A stretch of DNA of 64,000 bases from Herpetosiphon giganteus (GCF_016907925.1 NZ_JAFBCZ010000005.1:186001-250000), one strand, 5' to 3'. Shown: positions 27,738 through 37,185, counted from the first letter of the stretch. Numbers and translations are program-made. Notes: generated by a model not told the origin, from the letters alone.

Positions 27738-29855
27738 ATGCGAACTATTCGACGTTGGGGAAGTGTTTTGGGCATTTTGGCCTTATGTAGTTGGTTGATG
27801 AGCGCCCAAAGCAGCCCAGCCCAAGCCATGCAACCAAGCGAAGCCGACAATGGCGGCTCGTGGAGCAACGAATTTGCTGGCTTTGGCGCTCACCCATATG
27901 ATCTTGCACTGACCAGACCAGTGGTGTGGAATGATACGCTCTATGCTTCGTCCGTTCATGGCAGTATCAATGCGATAACCGATACCAGTGGCGTTGTCTA
28001 TTGGGATGGCCGTCAATGGTTGAAGTTAGGGACTCTTGGTGGCTACGTTGAGTCTATGACGGGGCATCAAGGTAAACTGTATGTAGCTGGCATGTTGAAA
28101 CTTGCTGGCCAAGACGTTGATTTGGCTTATTGGGATGGCACGACTTGGACTGCATTAGCCACGGTGGTCAATGAGTACAGCCGTATAACCTTGGCGAGTT
28201 ATCAGAATGAGCTGTATTTAGGCGGCTATCCCTTGGTCATTGATGGCCAAGCCTACCACAATATTGCCCGTTGGAATGGCACCCAATGGAATGAAGTTGG
28301 CACTGGTTTCGATGGGGTTGCCTTCAATTTGCTCAGCGCTGCTGATGGCTTATATGCTGGTGGCTCAATTAAGCCAATTAACGCTCAACATCAAGGTGGA
28401 ATTGTGCGTTGGGATGGCAGCCAATGGCACGATGTTGGTGGCGGGGTAACTGGTCCTGTGATGGATTTCCAGCTTGTTAATAATCAATTGATAATTGGTG
28501 GCGCATTTACCTCAACCACCAACCTCAACATGCACAATGTTGCCGCCTGGAATGGCACAACCTGGAACACCTTTGGCAATGGAATTAGTAATCAGATTGA
28601 AAGTGTGCTCATGCGCGGTGATGGTCTGTATGCCTTGGGTCGCCCAATCGGTACGGGTGTGTCATTGTTTGCTTGGAATGGGACAAGTTGGACGGTTGCA
28701 GCTGAAGCAGTTAATCAAAATTATAGCTGGATCGAGTTACCAAAATATACCTTGATTGAATTTGACGCTGAAATGTACGTTTTAGGCGATATTGCAATCA
28801 ATAACCCGTACCTTGGTACAAATCGATTGGTCTGGCGGACTGATCATTGGGAAGCGATGTCTCAGAATGGATTGTATAGTAGTCCACTAACCCTCAGTAA
28901 CGTTAATGAAACCATCTATGCCTACTCATCATCGAACGCAATATGGAGTGGTGGGGCTAGCCGTTTATTGCGTTTTGATACTTCAACTGGTTGGCAATCG
29001 CTGCTTAATGATCCAGTCGGGCAAAGTCCTTGGTCTGCGCAACAATTGGAAGTGCTCAGCGATACGATGTTCTTACGGCAATTGACCGATCTTTATCGCA
29101 TTAATCCAATTTCAATGACGTGGGCACGAGTTAGCAATCAGTCTGTCTCATCAATTGTACGTGACCAAAACAAGCTCTACGTGGCTGGCGATTTTAGTCA
29201 ATTCGCTGGCGTAGATAGCGCTAATCTGGTTGTTTGGAACAATAGCCAATGGCAAGCCTTTGCTGCGCCAGCCTCATTTGATCAAGTGACTGTGGTTGAA
29301 GCCTTGAATGGTGTTGTCTATATTAGCGACGGCGCGCAAGTGGCCCGCTGGGATGGCACCCAATGGCAAACGATCGTTACTGGGGCAAGCGGTATTCAAA
29401 AGCTTGAAGCTAGTGATGAGGGCGTGTACGTGGCGGGCACATTTAGCAGCATTGCTGGCATAACTGCCCATAAAATCGCTTATTGGAATGGCTCACACTG
29501 GTCAGCTTTAGCTGGATTCATTGATGGCCCAATCAATGACCTTGAAATGGGCGCTGATGGTTTATATGTTGCTGGCGCATTCAATGGCATAACTGGTGGT
29601 GTGGTTAGCCGCGGCATCCTGCGCTGGAATGGCGTTTGGAATAGCGTCGGTGGCGGGGTGCAAAAGCAATATGATTATTCAGACTATAGCTCTGTCGATA
29701 CCTTGGTTGCTACGCCAAGCCGTATGTACTTGAGCGGCGTGTTTGATACGGTTGGCAATACCTATGAATCATCAGCAATTGCGGCGTGGAATTATGGCGA
29801 GCCAGGCTGGGTTGCGCCAACCTATGCAGTCTATGCGCCATTTGCTATGCGCTAA
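27738..29855 (+). CDS. Secreted beta-propeller protein, array copy 5 (no Ig-like domains)
   Basis: A 705-residue paralogue that has only the signal peptide (MRTIRRWGSVLGILALCS...) and the W-D/N-G-x-x-W/LYVAG repeats. It stops where the other copies enter their Ig-like domains and ends YAPFAMR, a diverged form of the LPYTSK tail. GAGAGGAG lies upstream of the ATG. It has its own different leader and closes the array at a strong terminator. It may be an ancestral short form or a product of domain loss. Confidence 0.83.
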   Translation: MRTIRRWGSVLGILALCSWLMSAQSSPAQAMQPSEADNGGSWSNEFAGFGAHPYDLALTRPVVWNDTLYASSVHGSINAITDTSGVVYWDGRQWLKLGTLGGYVESMTGHQGKLYVAGMLKLAGQDVDLAYWDGTTWTALATVVNEYSRITLASYQNELYLGGYPLVIDGQAYHNIARWNGTQWNEVGTGFDGVAFNLLSAADGLYAGGSIKPINAQHQGGIVRWDGSQWHDVGGGVTGPVMDFQLVNNQLIIGGAFTSTTNLNMHNVAAWNGTTWNTFGNGISNQIESVLMRGDGLYALGRPIGTGVSLFAWNGTSWTVAAEAVNQNYSWIELPKYTLIEFDAEMYVLGDIAINNPYLGTNRLVWRTDHWEAMSQNGLYSSPLTLSNVNETIYAYSSSNAIWSGGASRLLRFDTSTGWQSLLNDPVGQSPWSAQQLEVLSDTMFLRQLTDLYRINPISMTWARVSNQSVSSIVRDQNKLYVAGDFSQFAGVDSANLVVWNNSQWQAFAAPASFDQVTVVEALNGVVYISDGAQVARWDGTQWQTIVTGASGIQKLEASDEGVYVAGTFSSIAGITAHKIAYWNGSHWSALAGFIDGPINDLEMGADGLYVAGAFNGITGGVVSRGILRWNGVWNSVGGGVQKQYDYSDYSSVDTLVATPSRMYLSGVFDTVGNTYESSAIAAWNYGEPGWVAPTYAVYAPFAMR

Positions 29856-29870
29856 GCTTAACGATTAAAG

Positions 29871-29912
29871 CAACAGGCCGTTCGTTAGCGAACGGCCTGT
29901 TGCTCATTTTTT
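29871..29912. terminator. Bidirectional intrinsic terminator
   Basis: A perfect 14-bp stem (29871-29884 with 29889-29902) with loop TTAG, followed by a T-rich run. It sits between the convergent propeller array and pyk. Confidence 0.93.
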
Positions 29913-31326
29913 AGATCGAAAGAATCTTGAGGAAGTTGGTTGTGCCACGTACCGCCAAGGGGTGTCCACCAGTGATCACCACCGAATCGCCTGGCTTGAT
30001 CACTTGGCGCTCGATCATAATCGCGCGCGCCAAGTTGCTCAAATCGTCAAGTCGCGTGACGAATGGGCAAAGCAACGCTTCAACGCCCCATAGCAAGGCC
30101 AAACGATGATAGACATCGTATTCGTGGGTCATGGCAATAATCGGCACTCGTGGCCGGTCGCGCGCAACCAAATGCGCGGTAAAGCCCGACGATGTGAAGG
30201 CCACAATCGCCGCAATATCGATCGATTCGGCAATTGCGCAGGCAGCATGGCTAATCGCATGCGAATAGGTTTCTGGCGCATCCGAAGCGTTGCGTTGTAG
30301 AGCATCACGTGGTGGTGCGCCACGCTCAGTCACTTCGGCAATCCGCGCCATAATCGTCACCGCTTCAACTGGATACGCGCCATTCGCGGTTTCGCCACTC
30401 AACATAACTGCATCAGTGCCGTCGAGAATTGCATTCGCCACGTCGCTGGCTTCAGCGCGGGTTGGCCGTGGATTAACAATCATTGATTCGAGCATCTGGG
30501 TTGCGGTGATCACCGGAATCCCCACCCGATTGGCGGCGGCAATAATGCGTTTTTGAATCAATGGCACTTCTTCTGGCGGCATTTCCACGCCCAAGTCGCC
30601 GCGAGCAACCATGATCCCATCGGCAACGGCCACAATCGATTCAATATTATCGACAGCTTCGGGCTTTTCGATCTTGGCGATGACTGGCGTGTGATAGCCA
30701 GCGCCAGTAATTTCTTGCTTGACTAATTGCACATCTTCGGCGCGGCGCACAAACGAAATCGCAACGTAATCGACTCCTTCGTGCAAGCCAAAGATCAAAT
30801 CTTCACGATCTTTTTCAGTCATGGCAGGGGCGCTGACATCGACCCCAGGCAAGTTGATGCCTTGGTTTTCGCGCAACATCCCACCAGTTACCACCTCGGT
30901 AATGACTTCAGTGGTGGTACACTCTTGCACTCGCAGTTCAATCAAACCATCGGAAAGCAAAATTCGATCGCCTGGCTTACAGTCGCTGGGGAGGTTTTTG
31001 TAGGTGGTGTTGACCCGCCCAACGCGCCCAACTTCATTTTCAATCGTAATCACAAAGCTTTCGCCAGTTGTGAGTTTGATCGGTTGTTTATCAACTAATT
31101 TGCCAGTCCGAATTTTTGGCCCTTGCAAGTCTTGCAAGACTGCAATTGGGCGATTGAGCTTAATTGAAATTTGACGCAACAGCCGAATGCGTTCTGAATG
31201 GTCGTTATGAGTACCATGGGAGAAATTTAAGCGAGCAACATTCATTCCCGCTAATGCCAACGCTGTTATTTTTTCCTCAGTGTCGCAGGCAGGCCCTAGC
31301 GTGGCAACAATCTTGGTTCGGCGCAT
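29911..31326 (-). CDS. pyk: Pyruvate kinase
   Basis: A 471-residue glycolytic enzyme making pyruvate and ATP from PEP and ADP in the cytoplasm. It has RRTKIVATLGPA at the N-terminus, the MNVARLNFSHG and LQDLQGPKIR blocks, the signature around the catalytic lysine (VIAKIEKPEA), MVARGDLGVEMP, and the ATQMLESMI and DAVMLSGETANGAYP motifs. GAGG 7 bases upstream supports the ATG at 31326 and gives the normal family length, while the open frame extends further. It is single-copy in this window and has no obvious operon partner. Confidence 0.96.
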   Translation of the reverse strand: MRRTKIVATLGPACDTEEKITALALAGMNVARLNFSHGTHNDHSERIRLLRQISIKLNRPIAVLQDLQGPKIRTGKLVDKQPIKLTTGESFVITIENEVGRVGRVNTTYKNLPSDCKPGDRILLSDGLIELRVQECTTTEVITEVVTGGMLRENQGINLPGVDVSAPAMTEKDREDLIFGLHEGVDYVAISFVRRAEDVQLVKQEITGAGYHTPVIAKIEKPEAVDNIESIVAVADGIMVARGDLGVEMPPEEVPLIQKRIIAAANRVGIPVITATQMLESMIVNPRPTRAEASDVANAILDGTDAVMLSGETANGAYPVEAVTIMARIAEVTERGAPPRDALQRNASDAPETYSHAISHAACAIAESIDIAAIVAFTSSGFTAHLVARDRPRVPIIAMTHEYDVYHRLALLWGVEALLCPFVTRLDDLSNLARAIMIERQVIKPGDSVVITGGHPLAVRGTTNFLKILSI

Positions 31327-31430
31327 TGATGACCTCGTGTAAGTGCGGAACACCGCGTCGGCATCTTTGGCGAAACAGTGACCTAAAGTTCTCAAGTGAT
31401 GACTAATTCAATTCACTTCAATTATAAACG

Positions 31431-31458
31431 AAAACGCATCCACAGGGGATGCGTTTTT
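31431..31458 (-). terminator. Terminator of the wecB transcript
   Basis: An 11-bp stem (31431-31441 with 31447-31457) flanked by A-run and T-run, so it could act in both directions. For the leftward wecB mRNA it lies about 53 bases after the stop. Confidence 0.85.
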
Positions 31459-31510
31459 AGCCGATTCTAGCAAGCTATTTTGTGATGCGCTGCGTCAAAT
31501 TTACTAAATT

Positions 31511-32569
31511 TTAGTAATCTGACCAGCTGCGAAAATGCTCTTGCAAGCATGCAACGATCCGTTGGCCAACCCCACGCTCGCCATAGACTGCCGCAAATTG
31601 CTGGCCTTTTTTGGCGCGCTGGTTACGCACCGCAGCCACAATTGCCTCAGGCGCAAAGCCAGTTACCACATTCGCGCCCGATTCGATGGTTTCTGGGCGC
31701 TCGGTGTTGTCGCGCACGGTCACACACGGCACACCAAAAATGTAGGCTTCTTCTTGAATACAGCCGCTATCGGTGATGATAATGTTGGCGTATTTTTCAT
31801 AGGCCAACGACTCAAATGGCTCAACCGGATCAATCACCTGCACCCGATTCAGCAATTCCATGCTCAACCCATACTGTTCCATCGCCGCTCGCGTGCGTGG
31901 ATGCATTGGGAAAATCATGGCATCGAATTCAAGCGCTAGCTCGTTGATTGTGCTGAAAACGCTGTGCATCATCTCGCGGCTATCGGTAAATTCTTTGCGA
32001 TGCAAGGTGATGTAGGCATAGTTATCGTTGCGGCGTGGCGTAAGTTCATGGGCAAAATCGTGAATCAAATCAACAGTCGTGTTGCCAATGTTGAAAATGC
32101 GCCCGCGCAAATCGGGAATTTTGGCCAAATAATCGGCCTGATATTGGGTATACGAGAACAAATAATGGGCTGCGCCATCGACCATAATCCGGTTGCGCTC
32201 TTCGTACATGCGTTTATCGAAGGCTCGCAAGCCAGCCTCAACATGGGCCAAACCAACATCAGAATAGACCGCCACAATCGCCCCAACCAAGGCCGCCGCC
32301 GTATCGCCATTGACCAAAATAAGGTTGATTGCATGACGTTGAATTTGGCCGCGTACCCAGTCAATTGCTGCGCCAATGCTGTAATCGCCAGGAAAAATCT
32401 CGTCGGGCGTGTAGCCCATTTGGCCAAAAATCGCTGCTTGCAACAAATGATCGTGATGTTGGTTGGTGTGCAGCACCACAAATGGCACTTCTGCTGCCCG
32501 TAGCGCTTGCACAATCGCATAATTCTTCATCACTTCAGGCCGCGTGCCAAGCACAATCCCAATTTTCAT
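31511..32569 (-). CDS. wecB: UDP-N-acetylglucosamine 2-epimerase (non-hydrolysing)
   Basis: A 352-residue GT-B-fold epimerase that interconverts UDP-GlcNAc and UDP-ManNAc for surface polysaccharide synthesis. It has LGTRPE at residues 7-12, VNGDTAAA, HVEAGLRAFD, ITLHRKE and the UDP-binding block TDSGCIQEEAYIFGVPCVTVRDNTERPE. Its ATG overlaps the stop of the SGNH hydrolase gene (ATGA), so the two are translationally coupled. The epimerase family is certain; the exact N-acetylhexosamine substrate is likely but not proven. Confidence 0.92.
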   Translation of the reverse strand: MKIGIVLGTRPEVMKNYAIVQALRAAEVPFVVLHTNQHHDHLLQAAIFGQMGYTPDEIFPGDYSIGAAIDWVRGQIQRHAINLILVNGDTAAALVGAIVAVYSDVGLAHVEAGLRAFDKRMYEERNRIMVDGAAHYLFSYTQYQADYLAKIPDLRGRIFNIGNTTVDLIHDFAHELTPRRNDNYAYITLHRKEFTDSREMMHSVFSTINELALEFDAMIFPMHPRTRAAMEQYGLSMELLNRVQVIDPVEPFESLAYEKYANIIITDSGCIQEEAYIFGVPCVTVRDNTERPETIESGANVVTGFAPEAIVAAVRNQRAKKGQQFAAVYGERGVGQRIVACLQEHFRSWSDY

Positions 32570-33129
32570 AAATTTACAATCACCTCACAGAACGATTCTG
32601 CTACCCGCCGATTGCCATCTTCGTTGAAGTGAACTGGGTCGACATAACATTCGCGGTTCAAGCCAACCATTGGCACCCAGATCGCCTTGCTAAATTCGGC
32701 CACCACTTTGCCGATTACGCTATTGTATTGCTTGCGCCGTTCGACGGTTTCTTTGGTAAAGAAAATATGCCCATCAGCATAAATTGGCGGAATCTCGCCA
32801 CAAAATACTGCTTTATGGCCTTTAATCACTAATGTGCGAATAATTTGGCGATAATATTCTTCAAAAAGATCGATTGGGGTATTATTGCCGACATCATTGG
32901 TGCCAATTAATAAACATGATTGAAAGGTATCGTTAATCGTATCAATTTCTTCATTCAATTTAAACCACAGGTTGCGCGCAGTATAGCCATTAACGCTGCG
33001 ATTAATTGTGCGCCATTGATAGGGCGTGCGCTGGGTTAACATTTGGGCCAAATGTAATGGATAACAACCATACGAACGGGCACCAAAGGTTTGGCTATCG
33101 CCAATACATAACATATTTTGGTAATGCAT
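32566..33129 (-). CDS. SGNH/GDSL-family hydrolase
   Basis: A 187-residue esterase-like protein. The nucleophile block is LCIGDSQTFG (Ser12), LLIGTNDVGNN fits the oxyanion-hole block with its catalytic Asn, and DPVHFNEDG near the C-terminus carries the Asp-x2-His pair. There is no signal peptide. The start at 33129 has only a weak AGGT site; the internal ATG at 33114 is an alternative. Coupling to wecB suggests a role in deacylating or modifying a sugar precursor or glycan, but the substrate is unknown. Confidence 0.82.
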   Translation of the reverse strand: MHYQNMLCIGDSQTFGARSYGCYPLHLAQMLTQRTPYQWRTINRSVNGYTARNLWFKLNEEIDTINDTFQSCLLIGTNDVGNNTPIDLFEEYYRQIIRTLVIKGHKAVFCGEIPPIYADGHIFFTKETVERRKQYNSVIGKVVAEFSKAIWVPMVGLNRECYVDPVHFNEDGNRRVAESFCEVIVNL

Positions 33130-33495
33130 ACAAATAAACCTAATAATTAAAGAATAATTCCAGCTGCGATCAGGTTTACGGCATCCAAGCAAGATTGGAC
33201 TGATCGTGCATGCCTCCCTCCGTCAACACACCCAAACGTTATCCAGCTAGCCAGATATTAAATTTTTTATTAAAAAAGCTCAGCTATCTTCAATCTTGTG
33301 GAGCGTCGTTGATTATAGGCCAACATGGCTAGAAATAAAAGGGCTAATTTAGCTATTGATTAAATCGATCGTGCTGGATTTTGCTGGCACTAGGAGTGCT
33401 TTGGGCTTGCATGTCACAGATGATCATAAAATTGCTCGCAACAGCCCAATATTCCTATGGTATGGTTAAGCCAGCTTATTTGCCAAGGAGTCGCT
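33130..33495. other. AT-rich divergent intergenic region
   Basis: This region separates the SGNH gene (leftward) from the ABC transporter (rightward). It is AT-rich around 33,255-33,280 and contains TTGCTC and TATGGT about 18 bases apart just before the ABC gene, a weak promoter candidate. No gene is seen. Confidence 0.4.
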
Positions 33496-34215
33496 ATGGG
33501 TCAATCCACCTCGTTAATTCGAACTACCAAGCTCCAACGCACCTATCAAATGGGAAAAAATACTGTCCAAGCGTTGGCAGGCGTTGATCTGGAAATTGAA
33601 CGCGGCACCTTTGTGGCGCTGGTTGGGCCGTCTGGCTCAGGAAAATCAACCTTATTGAATGTGATTGGTGGCCTCGACCGCCCAAGTTCAGGCGAGGTTT
33701 GGGTCAGTGATTTGGAGCTTGGCCAAGCCCCAGATAAAAAATTGGTCAGCTTTCGCCGCGATCGGGTTGGCTTTATTTTTCAAAGCTTTAATCTCTTGCC
33801 AACCAACCAAGCGTGGGAAAATGTAGCTTTGCCGCTAATGTTGGCTGGCCGTAGCCGCAGCGAACGTCGCCAACGAGCAGAAAGCCTGCTAGAGCAAGTT
33901 GGGCTTGGCGATCGCGCCGATCACCGTCCAGCTGAGCTTTCTGGTGGCCAGCAACAACGGGTGGCAATTGCCCGCGCCTTAGCCAATGATCCAGTATTGA
34001 TTTTGGCCGACGAGCCAACCGGCAACCTCGATTCGCGCACTGGCCGCGATGTGCTGCTGCTACTGCAACGGCTTGTCCGCGAGCAAAATGTAACCTTGTT
34101 GATGGTTACTCACGATATGAATGCAGCCTCGTATGCTGATCGGATTGTGCATATGCGCGATGGCAAGATTGAACAAATTGAAACGATTGAACGAACGGCG
34201 GAGGCTGTAGCATGA
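33496..34215 (+). CDS. ABC transporter ATP-binding protein (MacB/LolD type)
   Basis: A 239-residue ATPase with Walker A GPSGSGKS at 44-51, signature LSGGQ at 148-152 and Walker B LILADE ending at Glu173. The length and the QSFNLLP and EPTGNLDS motifs place it in the MacB/LolD/FtsE-type exporter branch. AAGGAG lies 5 bases before the ATG. Its stop overlaps the start of the permease gene by 4 bases, so they form a pair at the cytoplasmic membrane that works by mechanotransmission rather than classical substrate passage. There is no MFP/TolC-type partner nearby. Confidence 0.94.
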   Translation: MGQSTSLIRTTKLQRTYQMGKNTVQALAGVDLEIERGTFVALVGPSGSGKSTLLNVIGGLDRPSSGEVWVSDLELGQAPDKKLVSFRRDRVGFIFQSFNLLPTNQAWENVALPLMLAGRSRSERRQRAESLLEQVGLGDRADHRPAELSGGQQQRVAIARALANDPVLILADEPTGNLDSRTGRDVLLLLQRLVREQNVTLLMVTHDMNAASYADRIVHMRDGKIEQIETIERTAEAVA

Positions 34216-35474
34216 CATTTGGCGATATTTTACGCACTGCTTGGAGCAACTTAACCCGCCGCAAAGTTCGCACTTCATTGACCTCGCTCGGCGTGACGGT
34301 TGGCATTTTCACGATTGTGGTGATGCTTTCGCTTGGGGTTGGCGTGCAGCGCGTCATCCAACAACAATTCGATGCGATTGGGCTAGAAAATGTGGTGGTT
34401 CAGCCGCGCGATGCAGAGCGCAACCCCTACACGCGCTATGTGCGGCCCGAACGCGAGGTCGTGATTTCGCCCGCCAAAATTGCCGAGTGGCAACAAATGG
34501 ACGATATTGTCAGCGTTACGCCGATTGTCGATGTTAACGAATCGATCTCCAAGCGCTTAGTGTTGCCCGGTGATGCAGCAGCAACTATCGCTGTTGGCGT
34601 TGATCCTGGCATTGGAATCAATAATCCGTTTGAAACGCCGCCAACCGCTTTGGCCGGAGTGTTGCGCCCAACCAAAGATGGCGAAATTGTGATTTCGCAG
34701 CGGGCCTTGCGCCGTTTGGGCCTGACCGCCGAAGTTAATAATTTGATTGGTCAAAAAGTCCAGTTAATTATGGAAACGCCACGCGGCGAGTCGCAAAGCT
34801 TCGACTATACCTTGGTTGGGGTTTCGAGCGTCGATAATAACTTGGTTGCATTAACTCCCAACGATAGCATTGCACTCAAGGCTTGGTGGTTTAACGAGCC
34901 TGATCTGCTCGACAAAGAAGGCTACGATTATGCCCTGATTCGAGCCAAAGATTTGAATGTAGCCCGTCAATTGACCACCCAGTTGCGCGCCGAACGCTTT
35001 CGAGTGCAATCGGTCGAAACCGTGCTTGAATTGGCCTCGAAAATCTTCTTGGTGATCAATATTATGCTTGGCTCGGTTGGTGGCTTGGCGCTGTTTGTCG
35101 CTACCATCGGGATTATGAACACCATGATTATGGCGATTTACGAACGGACGCGCGAAATTGGTACACTCAAAGCCATCGGTGCGTCGCGCGGCAATATTCG
35201 CACGCTCTTTATGACCGAGGCTGGCCTGATTGGCCTCTTTGGTGGGATTGTGGGCTTGCTTGGCGGTTGGGGCGTTGGCCGCATCCTGAATCGGGTTGCG
35301 CTTGCTTACCTCGAACGCGAAGAAGTGCCAATTCGCGGCGATTTCTTCTACATTCCACCATGGTTGATTGGCTTGGCAATTGGCTTTGGTTTGGTGGTGG
35401 GGATTGTAGCTGGCTTGTATCCCGCTGCCCGTGCTGCCCGCCTTGATCCAATCAAAGCGCTGCGCCACGAATAA
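34212..35474 (+). CDS. ABC transporter permease (MacB/FtsX type)
   Basis: A 420-residue MacB-type permease. One membrane segment is at about 20-42 (SLGVTVGIFTIVVMLSLGVGV), then a long extracytoplasmic MacB_PCD domain (about 45-270), then three segments in the C-terminal FtsX domain (about 275-300, 325-350 and 385-405), with YERTREIGTLKAIGAS between the second and third. The C-terminus PAARAARLDPIKALRHE is characteristic. It pairs with the ATPase immediately upstream. The cargo (lipoprotein, peptide or signal) cannot be read from the sequence. Confidence 0.93.
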   Translation: MTFGDILRTAWSNLTRRKVRTSLTSLGVTVGIFTIVVMLSLGVGVQRVIQQQFDAIGLENVVVQPRDAERNPYTRYVRPEREVVISPAKIAEWQQMDDIVSVTPIVDVNESISKRLVLPGDAAATIAVGVDPGIGINNPFETPPTALAGVLRPTKDGEIVISQRALRRLGLTAEVNNLIGQKVQLIMETPRGESQSFDYTLVGVSSVDNNLVALTPNDSIALKAWWFNEPDLLDKEGYDYALIRAKDLNVARQLTTQLRAERFRVQSVETVLELASKIFLVINIMLGSVGGLALFVATIGIMNTMIMAIYERTREIGTLKAIGASRGNIRTLFMTEAGLIGLFGGIVGLLGGWGVGRILNRVALAYLEREEVPIRGDFFYIPPWLIGLAIGFGLVVGIVAGLYPAARAARLDPIKALRHE

Positions 35475-35497
35475 ACTAAATCAATGTGGCAACTAAG

Positions 35498-35531
35498 AAT
35501 CCCCTCGCTAATCAAAAGCGAGGGGATTGTT
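35498..35531. terminator. Bidirectional terminator between ABC permease and phosphodiesterase
   Basis: A perfect 12-bp stem (35498-35509 with 35517-35528), loop of 7, followed by GTTGTTT. The flanking genes are convergent. Confidence 0.85.
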
Positions 35532-35533
35532 GT

Positions 35534-36040
35534 TTAATCAGCATTTTTGATAAATTCGGCCATTTTGAGCGGAATTAGCTCGGCCTTAAATTCGCCATTA
35601 TCCTGAATATCTAAAAATACAACGGTTGGCTCGCCAAGTTGGCCGCGTGGCTGCGAAGCCGAACCAGGATTGATGAACAGCACTCCTTGATATTCCTCGA
35701 TCAAGGCAATATGGCTATGGCCACAAATGGCGATCTGCGGCATGGGCTGGGGCAATTGACGCTGCCAGCGCTTGGGAATATCACCAATGTGTTGCAGCAT
35801 AATCCGAATGCCTTGGACTTCGATGGTTGTGTTAATCGGGTAAATATCGAGCGCCGTATTCCAATCGACGTTGCCAGTAACCGCCGTAACTGGGGCAATC
35901 GCGCTCAAGCGATCGATGATTGGCGGTTGCGCCCGCCCAATATCGCCTGCATGCAAAATGCGGCTTGCGCCAACAAACAGCTGTTCAACCCGTGGGTCTA
36001 ATTTGCCATGAGTATCCGAAATAATACAGATTCGTTGCAT
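35534..36040 (-). CDS. Metallophosphoesterase (YfcE/MJ0936 type)
   Basis: A 168-residue calcineurin-like phosphodiesterase with the metal ligands Asp9 and His11 (ISDTHG), Asp33 (HAGDIG), GNVD (56-59) and a later CGHSHIA and NPGSASQPRG block. Such proteins hydrolyse phosphodiesters in vitro; the cellular substrate is unknown. GAGG lies 7-8 bases before the ATG at 36040. Confidence 0.9.
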   Translation of the reverse strand: MQRICIISDTHGKLDPRVEQLFVGASRILHAGDIGRAQPPIIDRLSAIAPVTAVTGNVDWNTALDIYPINTTIEVQGIRIMLQHIGDIPKRWQRQLPQPMPQIAICGHSHIALIEEYQGVLFINPGSASQPRGQLGEPTVVFLDIQDNGEFKAELIPLKMAEFIKNAD

Positions 36041-36111
36041 CGCGTACCTCACCACAATCCACAAGAATTATGGCTCATCATACCATAGCTAAAAACTGTT
36101 CATCAGAATCG

Positions 36112-36152
36112 AAATGACAGATATTGACATCTGTCATTTAATACTTTATACT
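36112..36152 (+). promoter_or_regulatory. Promoter with overlapping palindromic operator for the aldo/keto reductase gene
   Basis: A perfect inverted repeat of 11-bp arms (36112-36122 and 36129-36139) with a 6-bp spacer overlaps the -35 box TTGACA (36124-36129). The -10 box TATACT follows at 36147-36152 with exactly 17 bp spacing. The arrangement fits repression by a dimeric regulator; the TetR gene downstream is the obvious candidate. Confidence 0.85.
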
Positions 36153-36189
36153 CAAACTTAGTTACTGATTATTTGATGGAGTTGTGGCG

Positions 36190-37185
36190 ATGCAAACGCG
36201 TCAATTAGGCCAAGATGGTTTGGTGGTTTCGGCAGCAGGTTTGGGGTGTATGGCAATGTCAGGCATGTATGGCCCGTCGGATCGGGCTGAGAGCATCGCC
36301 ACGATTCATGCAGCGCTCGATGCTGGCATCAATTTGCTCGATACTGGCGATTTTTATGGCATTGGGCATAACGAACTTCTCATTAGCGAAGCCTTGCGCG
36401 AACGCTCACGCGCCGATGTGGTTTTGAGTGTTAAGTTTGGGGCTTTGCGCGGGCCAGATGGCTCGTGGCTTGGCTACGATTCACGGCCTGCTGCGGTCAA
36501 AAATTCCTTGGCCCACACCCTAACCCGCTTAAACACTGATTACATTGACATTTATCGGCCTTCGCGGCTTGATCCTGATGTGCCAATCGAAGAAACCATT
36601 GGCGCAATCGCCGAGATGATTGAAAAAGGCTATGTGCGGCATATCGGCTTATCGGAAGTTGGGGTGGAGACGATTCGGCGGGCGGCGGCAGTGCATCCAA
36701 TCGTCGATTTGCAAATTGAATATTCGCTGCTTTCACGGGGCATTGAGGCTGAGATTCTGCCAGCTTGTCGCGAACTAGGCATTGGCATCACCGCCTATGG
36801 TGTGCTTTCACGTGGCTTGCTGAGCGGTGCTTGGTCGAAAGAACGGGTTTTGGCTGGCTCAGATTTCCGTGCTCATGGCCCACGCTTTACTGGCGAAAAC
36901 CTTGATCGCAACTTAGATCTCGTGGCAGCCTTGCAAACGATTGCCGATGCCAAGGGCGCAAGCATTTCGCAAATTGCCAGCGCATGGGTTGTGGCTCAAG
37001 GAGCAGATATTATTCCCTTGTTTGGGGCGCGGCGCTTACATCAATTGCACGATTCGTTGGCCAGCCTTGAAATTGGCTTGAACGCCGATGAATTGGCCTC
37101 GATTGAGCGCGCGATTCCCAAAGATGCTGCGGCAGGCGAGCGCTATAACAGTTCGTTGATGCAACATCTCGATAGCGAACGCTAA
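36190..37185 (+). CDS. Aldo/keto reductase with substituted catalytic His
   Basis: A 331-residue (alpha/beta)8-barrel oxidoreductase that would use NADPH to reduce a carbonyl. It has the catalytic Asp and Tyr in LLDTGDFYGIG and the Lys in VVLSVKFG. Where most relatives have the catalytic His (DLYYLHRVD) this protein has DIYRPSRLD, so His is replaced by Ser; similar RPA/RPS variants are known in a subfamily. GGAG at 36178-36181 is 8 bases before the ATG at 36190 and only 2 from the GTG at 36184, so ATG is used. It is likely controlled by the operator just upstream. Confidence 0.88.
   Translation: MQTRQLGQDGLVVSAAGLGCMAMSGMYGPSDRAESIATIHAALDAGINLLDTGDFYGIGHNELLISEALRERSRADVVLSVKFGALRGPDGSWLGYDSRPAAVKNSLAHTLTRLNTDYIDIYRPSRLDPDVPIEETIGAIAEMIEKGYVRHIGLSEVGVETIRRAAAVHPIVDLQIEYSLLSRGIEAEILPACRELGIGITAYGVLSRGLLSGAWSKERVLAGSDFRAHGPRFTGENLDRNLDLVAALQTIADAKGASISQIASAWVVAQGADIIPLFGARRLHQLHDSLASLEIGLNADELASIERAIPKDAAAGERYNSSLMQHLDSER

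Noticed and set aside
15159-29855. Sortase substrates (LPYTS resembles LPxTG)
   Set aside because: The motif is at the very C-terminus, lacks Gly, and no membrane segment or basic tail follows it; no sortase gene is present.
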